This document shows, in pieces, positions 43,939 through 53,382 of a stretch of DNA of 64,000 bases. This DNA is from Marinagarivorans algicola. Lineage in GTDB: Bacteria > Pseudomonadota > Gammaproteobacteria > Pseudomonadales > Cellvibrionaceae. Made by a program: the position numbers and the translations under genes. The notes beneath the pieces were generated by a model. The model was not told where the DNA came from. It was given only the letters and a program-made list of their open reading frames with translations, and ran no database searches. The stretch's first letter is position 1. Every line of letters begins with the position of its first letter. The stretch covers positions 1-64,000 of the forward strand of contig NZ_LGAK01000012.1 in assembly GCF_001292705.1 (NCBI RefSeq). Reading direction: 5' to 3'.

Positions 43939-46608
43939 GTGAAATACATTTTACGTTTTAGACGGTCTTTGCCAGCGTTATCCGCTGTTATTTTGTTGAG
44001 CTTTTGTATGGATGCGTTGGCGAATTCTTTTCGCATTGCCGATATTCAAATTGAAGGTTTACAGCGGGTATCGCCTTCTCCGGTGTTTGCGGCGCTGCCT
44101 ATCCAGGCTGGTGACTATGCCGACGCTCAAGCGCTAGCGTCGGTTATGCAGTCATTATTTGCGACCGGCTTTTTTGCCGACATTAAGTTATTACACGAGG
44201 GCAACGTGCTTATTGTGCGCGTTTTTGAACGACCAGCCATTAGTGCAATAAACCTTGATGGCAACAAAGCTATTAAAAGTGAACAGCTTGAACAGGTCAT
44301 GACCGAAAACGGTTTAAAACAAGGTGAGATTTTAAAGCGAGAAGTCTTGGATGGCTTGGTACGTGAGCTTGAGCGTCAATATGTTTCTCAGGGCCGCTAC
44401 TCAGCAGCAGTAGAGCCTGAAATAATCCCCAAGCCTAATAATCAAGTCGAAGTGAATATTAATATCGACGAAGGCGATGTTGCTGGTATTAAGCATATTA
44501 ATATTGTAGGCAATGAAAAGTTTAGTGACGATGACTTGGTGGGTCTATTTGAATCAAAAGAGGCGGGTTGGTTATCGTGGTTGACCAGTAATAACCGCTA
44601 TGCCAAAGAGCGTTTAACAGGCGATATTGAAAAACTGGAATCCTTTTACTTGGATAGAGGGTATTTAGATTTTAATGTTGTCTCGAGTCAGGTGTCTTTA
44701 AGTGCTGATAAGAAAGCTATTTTTATTACTTTGAATATATCGGAAGGTGATGTGTACACCGTGACCGATATTGAAATTGCCGGTGACCCTATTTTACCAG
44801 AAGACACTATTAAGCGTATGGTGCTGCTGAAAAAGGGTGAAACATTTGCACAAAATTTAATGACAAATACCAGTGAGTACGTTACCAGTCTTTTAGGTAA
44901 TGCCGGTTATACCAATGCCGAGGTACAGGGTATTCCTGAAAAAAATACCGAAGATAAGACTGTAAAAGTCACTTTTTTTGTAGATCCTCAAAAACGTGTC
45001 TATGTGCGTAGAGTTTTATTTAAGGGCAACTCGCGGACCAGTGATGAAGTCTTGCGCCGTGAAATGCGTCAAATGGAATCAGCTTCGGCATCTAACGCAC
45101 GTATTGAACAAGGTAAAGTACGCTTAGAGCGCTTAGGCTTCTTTAAAGGCGTGACTGTTGAAAATATCCCTGTTCCAGGCACTGAAGATCAGGTGGATGT
45201 GCAATATACCGTAGAAGAGCAGCACTCAGATTCTATCAGTGCAAGCTTGGGCTATTCGCAAGGTTATGGCGCTACCATTGGTGCTAATTTGGCGGTGAAT
45301 AACTGGTTAGGCACCGGTAAGCAGGTAGGTATTAATGTCAATTACAGTAAATATCAAACGGTTTATAGCTTCTCTTATACTGACCCTTATTTTACGCCCG
45401 ATGGCGTAAGTCGCGGTATTAGCGTGTATTATCAGACGCGTGATAATGCCACTATTGGGGCTGCCGACTACGGCACCAATGCTTACGGTGTGAACTTAAC
45501 GTTTGGTTATCCGGTGACTGAGGTGCAGCGTGTTAATTTTGGTGTGGGCTTGAGCCACTTAGAAATTGTACCAGGTCGTTTTGCATTACAAGAAATTCGC
45601 TCTAGCTTTAGGCAGCTTGATCTAGACCAGTACCCTTACGTTTATGTGAGAAATGAAGATCTTCCCAGTCCGTCTGACCCTGATGGTGATGGCATTATTG
45701 ATAGTTATTCTTTGCCTACTGATTTCGTCACGGAATCTATGTTGGTAAACCATGTTGAGCCAGGTTTCGTTGACTTATACGGTGATAAATTTGATACCGC
45801 GAGTGCGAACCTGAGTTGGGTACGCAGCACATTAAACCGTGGTATTTTAGCGACGCGTGGTAATTTTCAATCGGTGAGTTTGGAGATGACTGCCCCAGGA
45901 AGTGATTTACAATATTATAAAGTCGAAATGAAAGGGCAGTACTTTCAGCCCCTTACTCGACATTTCACACTGCGCTTTAAAGGTAACGTAGGTTACGGTG
46001 ATGGTTACGGTGAAATGAAACGCCTGCCTTTCTTTGAAAACTTTTATGCTGGTGGCTTTGGCTCAGTGCGTGGCTTTGAGCGTAGCTCGTTAGGGCCTCG
46101 CCAAGCTTCGCAAGTGACTTATCTTGAGGGCTTTTCAGATTATAATGCGATCGATATTGATAATGATGGTATTGCTGATAATGTTCGAGGTAGTGGTAGT
46201 GTACCTGTGTTATGCAGCACAACTGAACGCACTGGCTCGACTGAGTGTAGCGAGAACCAACTGGCTTTAAATGTTATCAATAATTATCGACGTAGCCGTT
46301 CAATTGGTGGTAATTTATTGGTTGAAATGTCAACGGAGTTGATTTTCCCGTTACCCTTTATTGATGATCAGCGTTCAATGCAGATTGCTGCGTTTGTTGA
46401 TGCAGGTAATGTTTTTGATACCAATTGTGGCCGCTATCAAGCCGATTGCTTTGGGTATGATATTACCAAGCTCAGTGCAGCTTACGGGTTAGGAATGACA
46501 TGGATTTCACCCATGGGGCCGTTGACGTTTAGTATTTCTAAGCCTTTTCAGCAAAATGAATTCGATGAACGAGAGGCTTTTCAGTTTTCGTTCGGTTCAG
46601 GATTTTAA
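43939..46608 (+). CDS. bamA: Outer membrane protein assembly factor BamA
   Basis: The 889-residue protein inserts beta-barrel proteins into the outer membrane. It starts at GTG with a signal peptide (about 1-29), then five POTRA domains (about 31-440) and a 16-strand barrel. The loop-6 motif VRGFER lies near residue 709, and the last strand ends FQFSFGSGF with the terminal Phe. It is longer than E. coli BamA (810), mainly because of barrel-loop insertions. Two insertions carry DxDxDGxxD motifs (D580-D588 and D739-D747), and an extra Cys pair follows the second. skp follows after 36 nt. Confidence 0.96.
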   Translation: MKYILRFRRSLPALSAVILLSFCMDALANSFRIADIQIEGLQRVSPSPVFAALPIQAGDYADAQALASVMQSLFATGFFADIKLLHEGNVLIVRVFERPAISAINLDGNKAIKSEQLEQVMTENGLKQGEILKREVLDGLVRELERQYVSQGRYSAAVEPEIIPKPNNQVEVNINIDEGDVAGIKHINIVGNEKFSDDDLVGLFESKEAGWLSWLTSNNRYAKERLTGDIEKLESFYLDRGYLDFNVVSSQVSLSADKKAIFITLNISEGDVYTVTDIEIAGDPILPEDTIKRMVLLKKGETFAQNLMTNTSEYVTSLLGNAGYTNAEVQGIPEKNTEDKTVKVTFFVDPQKRVYVRRVLFKGNSRTSDEVLRREMRQMESASASNARIEQGKVRLERLGFFKGVTVENIPVPGTEDQVDVQYTVEEQHSDSISASLGYSQGYGATIGANLAVNNWLGTGKQVGINVNYSKYQTVYSFSYTDPYFTPDGVSRGISVYYQTRDNATIGAADYGTNAYGVNLTFGYPVTEVQRVNFGVGLSHLEIVPGRFALQEIRSSFRQLDLDQYPYVYVRNEDLPSPSDPDGDGIIDSYSLPTDFVTESMLVNHVEPGFVDLYGDKFDTASANLSWVRSTLNRGILATRGNFQSVSLEMTAPGSDLQYYKVEMKGQYFQPLTRHFTLRFKGNVGYGDGYGEMKRLPFFENFYAGGFGSVRGFERSSLGPRQASQVTYLEGFSDYNAIDIDNDGIADNVRGSGSVPVLCSTTERTGSTECSENQLALNVINNYRRSRSIGGNLLVEMSTELIFPLPFIDDQRSMQIAAFVDAGNVFDTNCGRYQADCFGYDITKLSAAYGLGMTWISPMGPLTFSISKPFQQNEFDEREAFQFSFGSGF

Positions 46609-46644
46609 TTATTTAACGTAAGTATTACGTGATTAGGAGTAACA

Positions 46645-47151
46645 ATGAAACTTAATAATCTATTAGCTACTGTCGTTTTAATGGCTGCCGCACCTTTGGC
46701 ATTTGCAGGTAAAACGGTTGTGTTTAACCCTCAAATGGCTATTTTAGCGACAGATGCCGCTAAAAAACGCGATGCAGAATTAAAAGCCGATAAAGATTTT
46801 GCAGCGTTGGTTGCCAGTATTGAAAACACCCGTTCAGAATTGATTGCCTTGCAAAAAGAAGCTGAAAAAAACGGCATGACCTGGAGCGCAGATCAGCAAG
46901 CTGATCATAAAAAGAAAATGTCTTACTTGAGTGAAGACTTTCAATTAGCGCAAAAGAAAGCACAGGCCGAGCAAAATGCTGCTGTTACCAAGCTGATGCA
47001 AGAAGCTGAATCGAAATTAGAGCCTATCTTAAAAGCTTATATGGAAGAAAAAGATATTGACCTTATTTTGCACTCTCAGGCGGCGGTGATCTTTAAGCCT
47101 GTGGCTGATATTACAGCGGATATTACCAGCCGTTTGAATAAAGCTAAGTAA
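46645..47151 (+). CDS. skp: Periplasmic chaperone Skp (OmpH)
   Basis: The 168-residue precursor has a cleavable signal (about 1-21, ending APLAFA). The mature protein has the OmpH layout: a short beta core strand (KTVVFNPQMAIL), a long charged coiled coil (about 40-125, DAELKADKDFAALV to KAQAEQNAA) and a C-terminal strand DIDLILHSQAAVIF. Skp trimers hold unfolded outer-membrane proteins on their way to BamA. Its place between bamA and lpxD is standard. GGAG precedes the ATG. Confidence 0.94.
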   Translation: MKLNNLLATVVLMAAAPLAFAGKTVVFNPQMAILATDAAKKRDAELKADKDFAALVASIENTRSELIALQKEAEKNGMTWSADQQADHKKKMSYLSEDFQLAQKKAQAEQNAAVTKLMQEAESKLEPILKAYMEEKDIDLILHSQAAVIFKPVADITADITSRLNKAK

Positions 47152-47188
47152 TCTCATTAGGTTACACATATTGGCGTAGGAGTAAGAT

Positions 47189-48205
47189 ATGGCCATTAAA
47201 CAATACAGTCTGTACGACTTAGCGATCTTACTCGATGCGCAACTTTTGGGTGATGGTAATTGCTTGGTGCTAGGCGTTGGTGATACGGCGACTGCAGCAC
47301 CAGGGCAAATCACCTTCATTGCTCATAAAAAATATATACCTCAGTTGGCCACTAGTGCTGCTAGCGCTGTACTACTTAAGGCCCCTTTACCCGATTGCCC
47401 GATTGCTAACCAGCTTATTGTGGCTGATCCGTATTTAGCCTATGCCAAGTTGACAAAGGTTTTTGATAACCGTCCACAAACAGTCGTAGGTGTACATCCG
47501 TCGGCCGTTGTTGATGCTACGGCCACGCTTGGCGAGAACGTAAAAATTGCCGCTGGCTGTGTTATCGAAGCTGGAGCTATTATTGGTAGCGGTACAGAGC
47601 TTTGTGCTGGGGTTATTGTAGGGGCGCAGGCTGTTTTGGGAGACAACTGTTTATTGCATGCCAATACAACGATTGCACATCACTGTGTATTGGGTCGTCA
47701 TGTCAAGGTGCATAGTGGTACAACGATTGGCTCTGACGGTTTCGGTTATGCGCCCTCGGCAACACAGGGTTGGGTGAAGATTCATCAATTAGGCCGTGTG
47801 GTTATTGGTGATAACGTTGAGATTGGCGCAAATTGCGCTATTGATCGAGGTGCTATTAAAGATACACAAATTGCGAATGGCGTCATTATTGATAACTTGG
47901 TACATATTGCCCATAACGTGACCATTGGAGAGCAAACGGCGATTGCAGGTTGCGTCGGAATTGCTGGTAGCACAAATATAGGTGCTAGATGTACAATAGG
48001 CGGCTTTGTTGCTGTTAGTGGGCACTTAAATATTTGTAATGATGTACATTTTAATGGCGCCACTGTAGTGATTAAGTCTATTGATCAGCCAGGTCATTAT
48101 GCTTCAGGCTCGCCAATGCAAGATGTACGCTCTTGGCGGCGCTATATGGTTCGTTCTACGCAGCTTGATGAAATGGCCGGACGTATTAAAAAACTAGAAA
48201 AGTGA
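47189..48205 (+). CDS. lpxD: UDP-3-O-(3-hydroxyacyl)glucosamine N-acyltransferase
   Basis: The 338-residue cytosolic trimer adds the second 3-hydroxyacyl chain in lipid A synthesis. An N-terminal UDP-binding domain (about 1-100) precedes a left-handed beta helix of hexapeptide repeats (about 105-300). The catalytic His is in HIAHNVTIGEQTAIA (about 243-257), and GSDGFGYAPS (about 182-191) is a family mark. The C-terminal helix (VRSTQLDEMAGRIKKLEK) matches LpxD. It is followed by a terminator-like hairpin before fabZ. Confidence 0.97.
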   Translation: MAIKQYSLYDLAILLDAQLLGDGNCLVLGVGDTATAAPGQITFIAHKKYIPQLATSAASAVLLKAPLPDCPIANQLIVADPYLAYAKLTKVFDNRPQTVVGVHPSAVVDATATLGENVKIAAGCVIEAGAIIGSGTELCAGVIVGAQAVLGDNCLLHANTTIAHHCVLGRHVKVHSGTTIGSDGFGYAPSATQGWVKIHQLGRVVIGDNVEIGANCAIDRGAIKDTQIANGVIIDNLVHIAHNVTIGEQTAIAGCVGIAGSTNIGARCTIGGFVAVSGHLNICNDVHFNGATVVIKSIDQPGHYASGSPMQDVRSWRRYMVRSTQLDEMAGRIKKLEK

Positions 48206-48292
48206 ATACACGATATCGCCATTTAAACATGCCTGTTAGCGAAGATGTGGCATGGTTTCAATGATTCATATGATATTCAATGGTCATCATAC

Positions 48293-48320
48293 AGCGCCCT
48301 AAAGGGCGCTATTTTTTTTT
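48293..48320 (+). terminator. Terminator-like hairpin between lpxD and fabZ
   Basis: AGCGCCC and GGGCGCT form a perfect 7-bp stem with a TAAA loop, followed by A and nine T residues. It lies within a normally continuous lipid A operon, 88 nt after lpxD and 28 nt before fabZ. Confidence 0.85.
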
Positions 48321-48347
48321 GCCTTTTTGCTCTGGAGAGTGTCCTGC

Positions 48348-48788
48348 ATGTTGGACGTGAATGAAATTCGTAAATATTTGCCACATCGTTATCCTTTTTT
48401 GTTAATTGACCGTGTTACGGAGTTAACAGAAGGAGAGTCTATTGTGGCTTATAAAAACATCACTATTAATGAAGGCATTTTTGAAGGTCATTTCCCTCAT
48501 TATCCGGTATTTCCAGGTGTTATGATTTTGGAGGCTATGGCGCAAGCTTGTGGGGTGTTGGGTTTTAAAACCATGGGCAAAACCCCTGAAGACGGCTCGA
48601 TTTATTTGTATGCCGGTGCCGATCGTGTACGCTTTAAGCGTCAGGTGGTACCTGGCGATCAAATGTATATTAAGGCAAGTATTGTGTCTGAAAAGCGTGG
48701 TATTTGGAAATTTCAGTGCGAAGCTAAAGTCGATGGTCAACTCGCAGCACAAGCGACTATCATGTGCGCTGATCGCAGTGTTGATTAA
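48348..48788 (+). CDS. fabZ: 3-hydroxyacyl-[ACP] dehydratase FabZ
   Basis: The 146-residue hot-dog-fold enzyme dehydrates 3-hydroxyacyl-ACP in fatty acid elongation, competing with LpxA/LpxD for the same substrates. I set the start at the ATG at 48348 (MLDVNEIRKYLPHRYPFLLID), with GGAGAG upstream; seven more codons are open. The catalytic His is in EGHFPHYPVFPGVMILEAMAQ (split over about 45-66), which also holds the active-site Glu. Confidence 0.97.
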   Translation: MLDVNEIRKYLPHRYPFLLIDRVTELTEGESIVAYKNITINEGIFEGHFPHYPVFPGVMILEAMAQACGVLGFKTMGKTPEDGSIYLYAGADRVRFKRQVVPGDQMYIKASIVSEKRGIWKFQCEAKVDGQLAAQATIMCADRSVD

Positions 48789-48828
48789 TATTAAGCACGA
48801 TTAACCGAATATAAAAGAGGAGGCGGGG

Positions 48829-49623
48829 ATGACTGCATCGCAAACATCGGGGTTAATTGACTCCCGAGCTATCATTGATCCAAGCGCTATTATTCACGAT
48901 AAGGTGAGTATTGGTCCTTTTTGTATTATTGGCGCAGATGTCGTGATCGGCGAAGGCTCAATTATTGAATCGCATGTTGTGATTAAAGGGCCTACGACAA
49001 TTGGCCAAAATAATCATATTTATCAGTTTTCATCTATTGGTGAAGATACACCTGATTTAAAATATAAAGGTGAGCCAACAACATTAACCATTGGTGATAA
49101 CAATGTGATCCGCGAAGGCGTCACTATTCATCGTGGTACGGTACAAGATCGCGGTGACACCTTGATTGGCGATAATAATTTATTGATGGCTTATGCTCAT
49201 GTCGGGCACGATAGCGTGATCGGCAGCCATTGTATTTTGGTAAATAATGCAGCCTTGGCAGGTCATGTAACAGTCGGTGATTGGGCCATTTTAGGAGGCT
49301 TTACGTTGGTGCATCAACATTGCCATATTGGTGCTCATTGCTTTACCGGTATGGGCAGCGCTATTGGCAAAGATGTGCCTGCCTTTATGATGGTTGCTGG
49401 TGCCCCCGCTGAAACCCGAACAATCAATGCCGAAGGTTTACGGCGTCGAGGTTTTACCGACACCGATGTCAGTACATTAATGAAAGCCTATAAGATAATT
49501 TTTAGGCGTGGTTTAACGCTAGAGCAAGCAATTGCACAATTAGAGCCTCTGGTGAGTCTATCGCTGCATATTCAAACGCTCATTGATTCGCTCAAGTCTT
49601 CGACTCGCGGTATCGTACGTTAA
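48829..49623 (+). CDS. lpxA: UDP-N-acetylglucosamine acyltransferase
   Basis: The 264-residue trimer starts lipid A synthesis by moving a 3-hydroxyacyl chain from ACP to UDP-GlcNAc. The left-handed beta helix covers about residues 10-190. The catalytic His lies in MAYAHVGHDSVIGSHC (about 118-133), and GMVAGAP-like MMVAGAPAETRTIN (about 185-198) precedes the helical C-terminus. AGGAGG lies before the ATG. Its TAA stop overlaps the lpxB ATG by one base. Confidence 0.97.
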   Translation: MTASQTSGLIDSRAIIDPSAIIHDKVSIGPFCIIGADVVIGEGSIIESHVVIKGPTTIGQNNHIYQFSSIGEDTPDLKYKGEPTTLTIGDNNVIREGVTIHRGTVQDRGDTLIGDNNLLMAYAHVGHDSVIGSHCILVNNAALAGHVTVGDWAILGGFTLVHQHCHIGAHCFTGMGSAIGKDVPAFMMVAGAPAETRTINAEGLRRRGFTDTDVSTLMKAYKIIFRRGLTLEQAIAQLEPLVSLSLHIQTLIDSLKSSTRGIVR

Positions 49624-50813
49624 TGCTTGAGGCTCCTTTAGCTGTGACGGGTGAGCGCAGGTTGCGTGTAGGCATTGTTGTCGGTGAGGCTTCGGGTGAC
49701 ATTTTAGGAGCGGGCCTCATTCGGGCTATTCAATATCACCACCCCAATGCCATTATTGAGGGTATTGCTGGTCCGCTAATGTTAGAGCAAGGTGCAACGT
49801 CCTTTTTTCCTCAGGATCGATTAGCTGTGATGGGTTTTGTTGAGCCTCTTAAGCGCTTACCTGAATTGTTGCGTATTCGAAAATTTTTAAAACAACACTT
49901 TATCGCAAACCCGCCCGATGTTTTTATTGGTATTGATTCACCTGACTTTACCTTGGACTTGGAGTTGGCCCTAAAAAATGCTGGCATTAAAACAGTGCAT
50001 TATGTCAGCCCCTCGGTTTGGGCATGGCGCCAAAATCGGGTTAAAAAAATAGCCAAAGCGGTCGATGTGATGCTGACACTCTTCCCGTTTGAGCAAGAGT
50101 TTTATTTGCAGCGTAACATTAAAGCTATTTGTGTCGGTCATACATTGGCTGACCAAATACCTTTGCAGCCTAATACTGAGCAGGCACGTGTTGAGTTGGG
50201 GCTTGAGATACCCGCGACGCATCAAGTATTAGCTATTTTGCCGGGGAGTCGAGCGGGTGAGGTTGAGCGTATGTTGCCAGTGTTTTTAGAGTCGGCCATA
50301 TTATGTCTACAACAAAATCCAAATCTGTGCCTTGTGATTCCGGCTGCAAGCGAGGCTAGGCAGCAACAAATCGAAAATATACTTCAGAGGTTCCCTCGCT
50401 TGCCTATACGTGTGTTTTTAAAACACTCGCATACCGTAATGCAGGCGAGTGATGCTGTGGTAATGGCCTCTGGCACAACGACACTTGAAGCGATGTTATT
50501 AAAAAAACCAATGGTTATTGCTTATAAAGTAGCGGCTTTATCTTATTTTATTTTTGCGCGTATGGTTAAAGTAAAATTTATCGGCTTGCCTAATTTGTTG
50601 GCTCAAAAAGAGTTAGCAAAAGAGTTTATTCAGCAGGCTGCTGTAGCGGAAAATATCGCCCCTCAAATACTTAAAATATTAAATAAGCATGAGCAAGCAT
50701 CTTTGCAGCAAGAGTATTTAAAATTACATAAAATGCTCAAGCTCAATGCGAGCGAAAAAGCCGCTCAAGCTGTATTAAATCTGATTGATCAACCGGTTAA
50801 ATCAATTCATTAA
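49623..50813 (+). CDS. lpxB: Lipid-A-disaccharide synthase
   Basis: The 396-residue GT19 enzyme joins UDP-diacylglucosamine and lipid X to form the lipid A disaccharide at the membrane surface. [12 protein letters not shown] (about 20-31) begins the fold. Other marks are [28 protein letters not shown] (about 127-144), [16 protein letters not shown] (about 204-219) and [16 protein letters not shown] (about 283-298) in the nucleotide-sugar site. A 14-residue N-terminal extension precedes the usual start. The gene overlaps lpxA by one base. Confidence 0.97.
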   Translation: MLEAPLAVTGERRLRVGIVVGEASGDILGAGLIRAIQYHHPNAIIEGIAGPLMLEQGATSFFPQDRLAVMGFVEPLKRLPELLRIRKFLKQHFIANPPDVFIGIDSPDFTLDLELALKNAGIKTVHYVSPSVWAWRQNRVKKIAKAVDVMLTLFPFEQEFYLQRNIKAICVGHTLADQIPLQPNTEQARVELGLEIPATHQVLAILPGSRAGEVERMLPVFLESAILCLQQNPNLCLVIPAASEARQQQIENILQRFPRLPIRVFLKHSHTVMQASDAVVMASGTTTLEAMLLKKPMVIAYKVAALSYFIFARMVKVKFIGLPNLLAQKELAKEFIQQAAVAENIAPQILKILNKHEQASLQQEYLKLHKMLKLNASEKAAQAVLNLIDQPVKSIH

Positions 50814-50823
50814 GAGTATCGCA

Positions 50824-51399
50824 ATGTTAGTGGCAGGTGTAGATGAGGCAGGGCGCGGCCCCTTAATTGGTAATGTTGTTGCGGCGGCGGTGATATTGGA
50901 TCCAGCCAAGCCTATTAAAGGTTTGGCTGACTCTAAAAAGCTATCTGAAAAAAGGCGTAACGCATTATATGAAGAGATTATTGAGAAAGCATTAGCTTAT
51001 CATATTGCAGTAGCCAGCCCCGCCGAAATTGATGATATTAATATTTTACATGCAAGTTTGCTGGCTATGAAACGTGCCGTAGAAGGTTTGGGGGTTGCGC
51101 CTGAGCATGTATTAGTTGATGGTAACCGTTTACCTGTGTGGCATTATAGTGCCGAGGCCATTGTTAAAGGTGATGCTAAGGAAGCTTGCATTAGTGCGGC
51201 CTCAATTTTGGCGAAAGTTACCCGAGACCAAGAAATGGGGGTGTTGGATGCGAAGTTCCCAGGTTATGGTTTTGCAAAACACAAAGGTTATCCGACCAAA
51301 ATGCATATGGAACAGCTTAAAATATTGGGCGTACTTCCTGAGCACCGTCGCTCTTTTGGGCCTGTTCGAGCCTTATGCGAGTTGAACTCAGGTGAATAA
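50824..51399 (+). CDS. rnhB: Ribonuclease HII
   Basis: The 191-residue enzyme removes RNA from RNA-DNA hybrids, including single ribonucleotides. I set the start at the ATG at 50824; the open frame reaches back into lpx[13 protein letters not shown] (5-16) holds Asp7 and Glu8. The later VLVDGNRLP and [14 protein letters not shown] (about 134-147) give the other acidic residues and the family's substrate motif. It lies 10 nt after lpxB. dnaE, often next in other gammaproteobacteria, is not here. Confidence 0.96.
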   Translation: MLVAGVDEAGRGPLIGNVVAAAVILDPAKPIKGLADSKKLSEKRRNALYEEIIEKALAYHIAVASPAEIDDINILHASLLAMKRAVEGLGVAPEHVLVDGNRLPVWHYSAEAIVKGDAKEACISAASILAKVTRDQEMGVLDAKFPGYGFAKHKGYPTKMHMEQLKILGVLPEHRRSFGPVRALCELNSGE

Positions 51400-51734
51400 G
51401 CCGTTTTAATAAGAGCGGTTTCGACGTCAAAAACACTCACAGACATACGCTGCTACCAGCATCAGCGTTGCACCAAAAGCCAAATTAACGCTTAATGTGT
51501 AAAAACTGCACTTTCAAAGAAAAAAAGTGGCGCAAAAACCCTTTTTGTGGATGTTAAAATCCCTTCTCGCCGGTGGACCTAGCACATTGAGCTATACCTA
51601 GTCTATTCGCACTGTCATGCTATTTAGATTGCCCCTGAATTGTCATGAATCAATACTTTTACTGCATATGCATACGTCACACTTAGCAAGTGTCTGTGAG
51701 TCGATGAGCTGCCAGCTTAGAAAAGGAGGTACTT
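51400..51734. other. Intergenic region after rnhB
   Basis: A weak hairpin (AAGCCG / CGGTTT) near 51401-51424 could terminate the rnhB transcript. The remaining 300 nt hold no open frame with a plausible start and no repeat that I can see. AAGGAGG at 51724-51730 is the ribosome binding site of the next gene. Confidence 0.45.
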
Positions 51735-52244
51735 ATGGCGACCGTTAAGAGGCCGAACGTATCTGTACAGGCATCAGAGGCCTGGTTGGCTTATAGTTGC
51801 CGTTGGGTAGAAGATTTAGCGACGGAAGTTTGTCATTTCGAGGGGTTTATTAAGCATCCAAGAGATATCCCACTCGATTTCACTATCGATAATCCACCAG
51901 CTTATGTGGCGGCTAATAAACTCAAAGTCCACGAGGGAGGTATGGTCTTTGAGTCGAGCGCCTCCCTGCCTGTCGGTGTCAGGATTCACTTAACCGTTAA
52001 TCTTAAAGGTAATCATTTTATACTCACAGGTATAGTGGCGCATTGCATTGATATTGACGGTGCTCGTTATCATATTGGTGTGCAATTTGAACAAGATAAC
52101 GAGCATCACTCGATGCGTATGATTGAGCAGGCTTGCCATATCGAACACTATCGCAAGCAGGCGTGTCAATACGGTCGCCCCATCACAGAAGACGAGGCTG
52201 CAAGAGAGTGGATTTCGCGTTTTGCGGCACACTTTCCGCGTTAA
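51735..52244 (+). CDS. PilZ-like domain protein
   Basis: The 169-residue cytosolic protein has a PilZ-type beta-barrel from about residues 50-140: GGMVFESSASLPVGVRIHLTV, ILTGIVAHCID and ARYHIGVQFEQ, then HHSMRMIEQACHIEHYR. PilZ domains usually bind cyclic di-GMP through RxxxR and D/NxSxxG. Here neither is clear (the second reads HEGGMVF), so it may be a non-binding or divergent member. A perfect AAGGAGG lies 5 nt before the ATG, suggesting strong translation. Confidence 0.65.
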   Translation: MATVKRPNVSVQASEAWLAYSCRWVEDLATEVCHFEGFIKHPRDIPLDFTIDNPPAYVAANKLKVHEGGMVFESSASLPVGVRIHLTVNLKGNHFILTGIVAHCIDIDGARYHIGVQFEQDNEHHSMRMIEQACHIEHYRKQACQYGRPITEDEAAREWISRFAAHFPR

Positions 52245-52314
52245 AAGTATCTGCTTAAGTCGTATTTTGGTTAAGCGACGCCGGCTTAAGAGTGTGTTTA
52301 TAGGTGTGAGCCGA

Positions 52315-52845
52315 TCACACAGCTAGTAGGCGATCATAACGCCGACTCAGTAGGTCATAAAACTGCTCGCGTAAGGTTAAAATAGTCGCTTTTAAATCAG
52401 AAATTTCTTGTTCGCTAATATCCTGCCTGCCCACATACACTTGCTTGCGAAAAAGAGCGATTTTAGCGGCGTATAAACGTAATGTTTTTTCCATGGTCTT
52501 TTCACCTAACATGAGCAGCTTAGCTTCAGCATCCGCGAGTTTTTTAAATTCCTCAACCAGCTCGGCATTGACGCGCTCAAGTTCTAACTTACGAGCCCCC
52601 GGCCATGTTTGACCAAAGCGGGTTGATTCAATGACCAGTGATGAATATCGGGCAAAACAGTGGTTAACATAGCCGACCTCACGCGAGACCTCCTCTAATA
52701 TCATAAGGCGTCGCTCACCTGGACTTGTGCTGTGATCTTTGTGTTTAAAGCGTAGTACGCACCACGCGGTAGCCAAAGCGATTGCGCCTCCTAGGGCAAT
52801 TTGGAGGGTGTTTTGTAACAGTGGCCAAAAAAAATCTGCTGGCAT
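52315..52845 (-). CDS. Membrane-anchored coiled-coil protein of unknown function
   Basis: The 176-residue protein has one N-terminal membrane segment (about residues 9-31, ALGGAIALATAWCVL) followed by a mostly helical, highly charged cytosolic part (about 40-176). That part has heptad-like stretches (ELERVNAELVEEFKKLADAEAKLL). No family is recognised. It is monocistronic and convergent to the PilZ-like gene. Confidence 0.65.
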   Translation of the reverse strand: MPADFFWPLLQNTLQIALGGAIALATAWCVLRFKHKDHSTSPGERRLMILEEVSREVGYVNHCFARYSSLVIESTRFGQTWPGARKLELERVNAELVEEFKKLADAEAKLLMLGEKTMEKTLRLYAAKIALFRKQVYVGRQDISEQEISDLKATILTLREQFYDLLSRRYDRLLAV

Positions 52846-53001
52846 GATCTACCTCGGTCGTCAAATTATTAAGTATCATTACGCTGTCAAAAAGCTGGCA
52901 ATACAGTCATATTGCTGAACGATACACAGGTAGAGCAAAGATCAAACCAGTTTCGTTTTCTTGATGTACTGAGCTGCATGCTGAGCTTAGTCATAGATTA
53001 T

Positions 53002-53328
53002 TTAGCTGCCTGCAATTTTAACGATGTAGCCTTTTTTCTCGAGAGTGACTTTTAGCTTGTCGCGTTGCTCGCCTTGTATCTCTATAATGCCATCTTTAAC
53101 CGTACCGCCTGTGCCACAGATTTGTTTCAGTTCTTTACTGAGCTTTTTGAGGTCGGCCTCATTTAAAGGGACCCCCTTAATTAAGGTGACCCCTTTACCG
53201 CCACGGCCTTTACTTTCGCGGTGTAAGCGTACAATGCCGTCACCTGGTGTAATGTGCGTGTTTGTGGTTGGGGTTTGTTTGATGCGCCCTTGCTCAGTAG
53301 AGTAGACAAGGCGTGAGTTTTTGCTCAT
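53002..53328 (-). CDS. yciH: SUI1/eIF1-like translation factor YciH
   Basis: The 108-residue protein has a polar N-terminus and the SUI1 domain (about 33-106). GRGGKGVTLIKGVPL and KQICGTGGTVKDGIIEIQGEQRD (split near residues 68-90) match bacterial YciH and eukaryotic eIF1. In E. coli YciH influences initiation fidelity and stress translation. It diverges from the channel gene across 54 nt. Confidence 0.95.
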   Translation of the reverse strand: MSKNSRLVYSTEQGRIKQTPTTNTHITPGDGIVRLHRESKGRGGKGVTLIKGVPLNEADLKKLSKELKQICGTGGTVKDGIIEIQGEQRDKLKVTLEKKGYIVKIAGS

Positions 53329-53382
53329 TGTTGGCTCCTAAAAAGTGGCTATTATACAATAGGCTGTCATTTATCGAGCTGT

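Noticed and set aside
48250-48263. Further copy of repeat family 2 (CAATGATTCAT) in the lpxD-fabZ gap
   Set aside because: Only 11 nt match and the flanks do not align, so chance is likely.
51420-51500. Hydrophobic minus-strand frame after rnhB
   Set aside because: It has no start codon in frame and is closed by a stop at its 5' side; probably chance.
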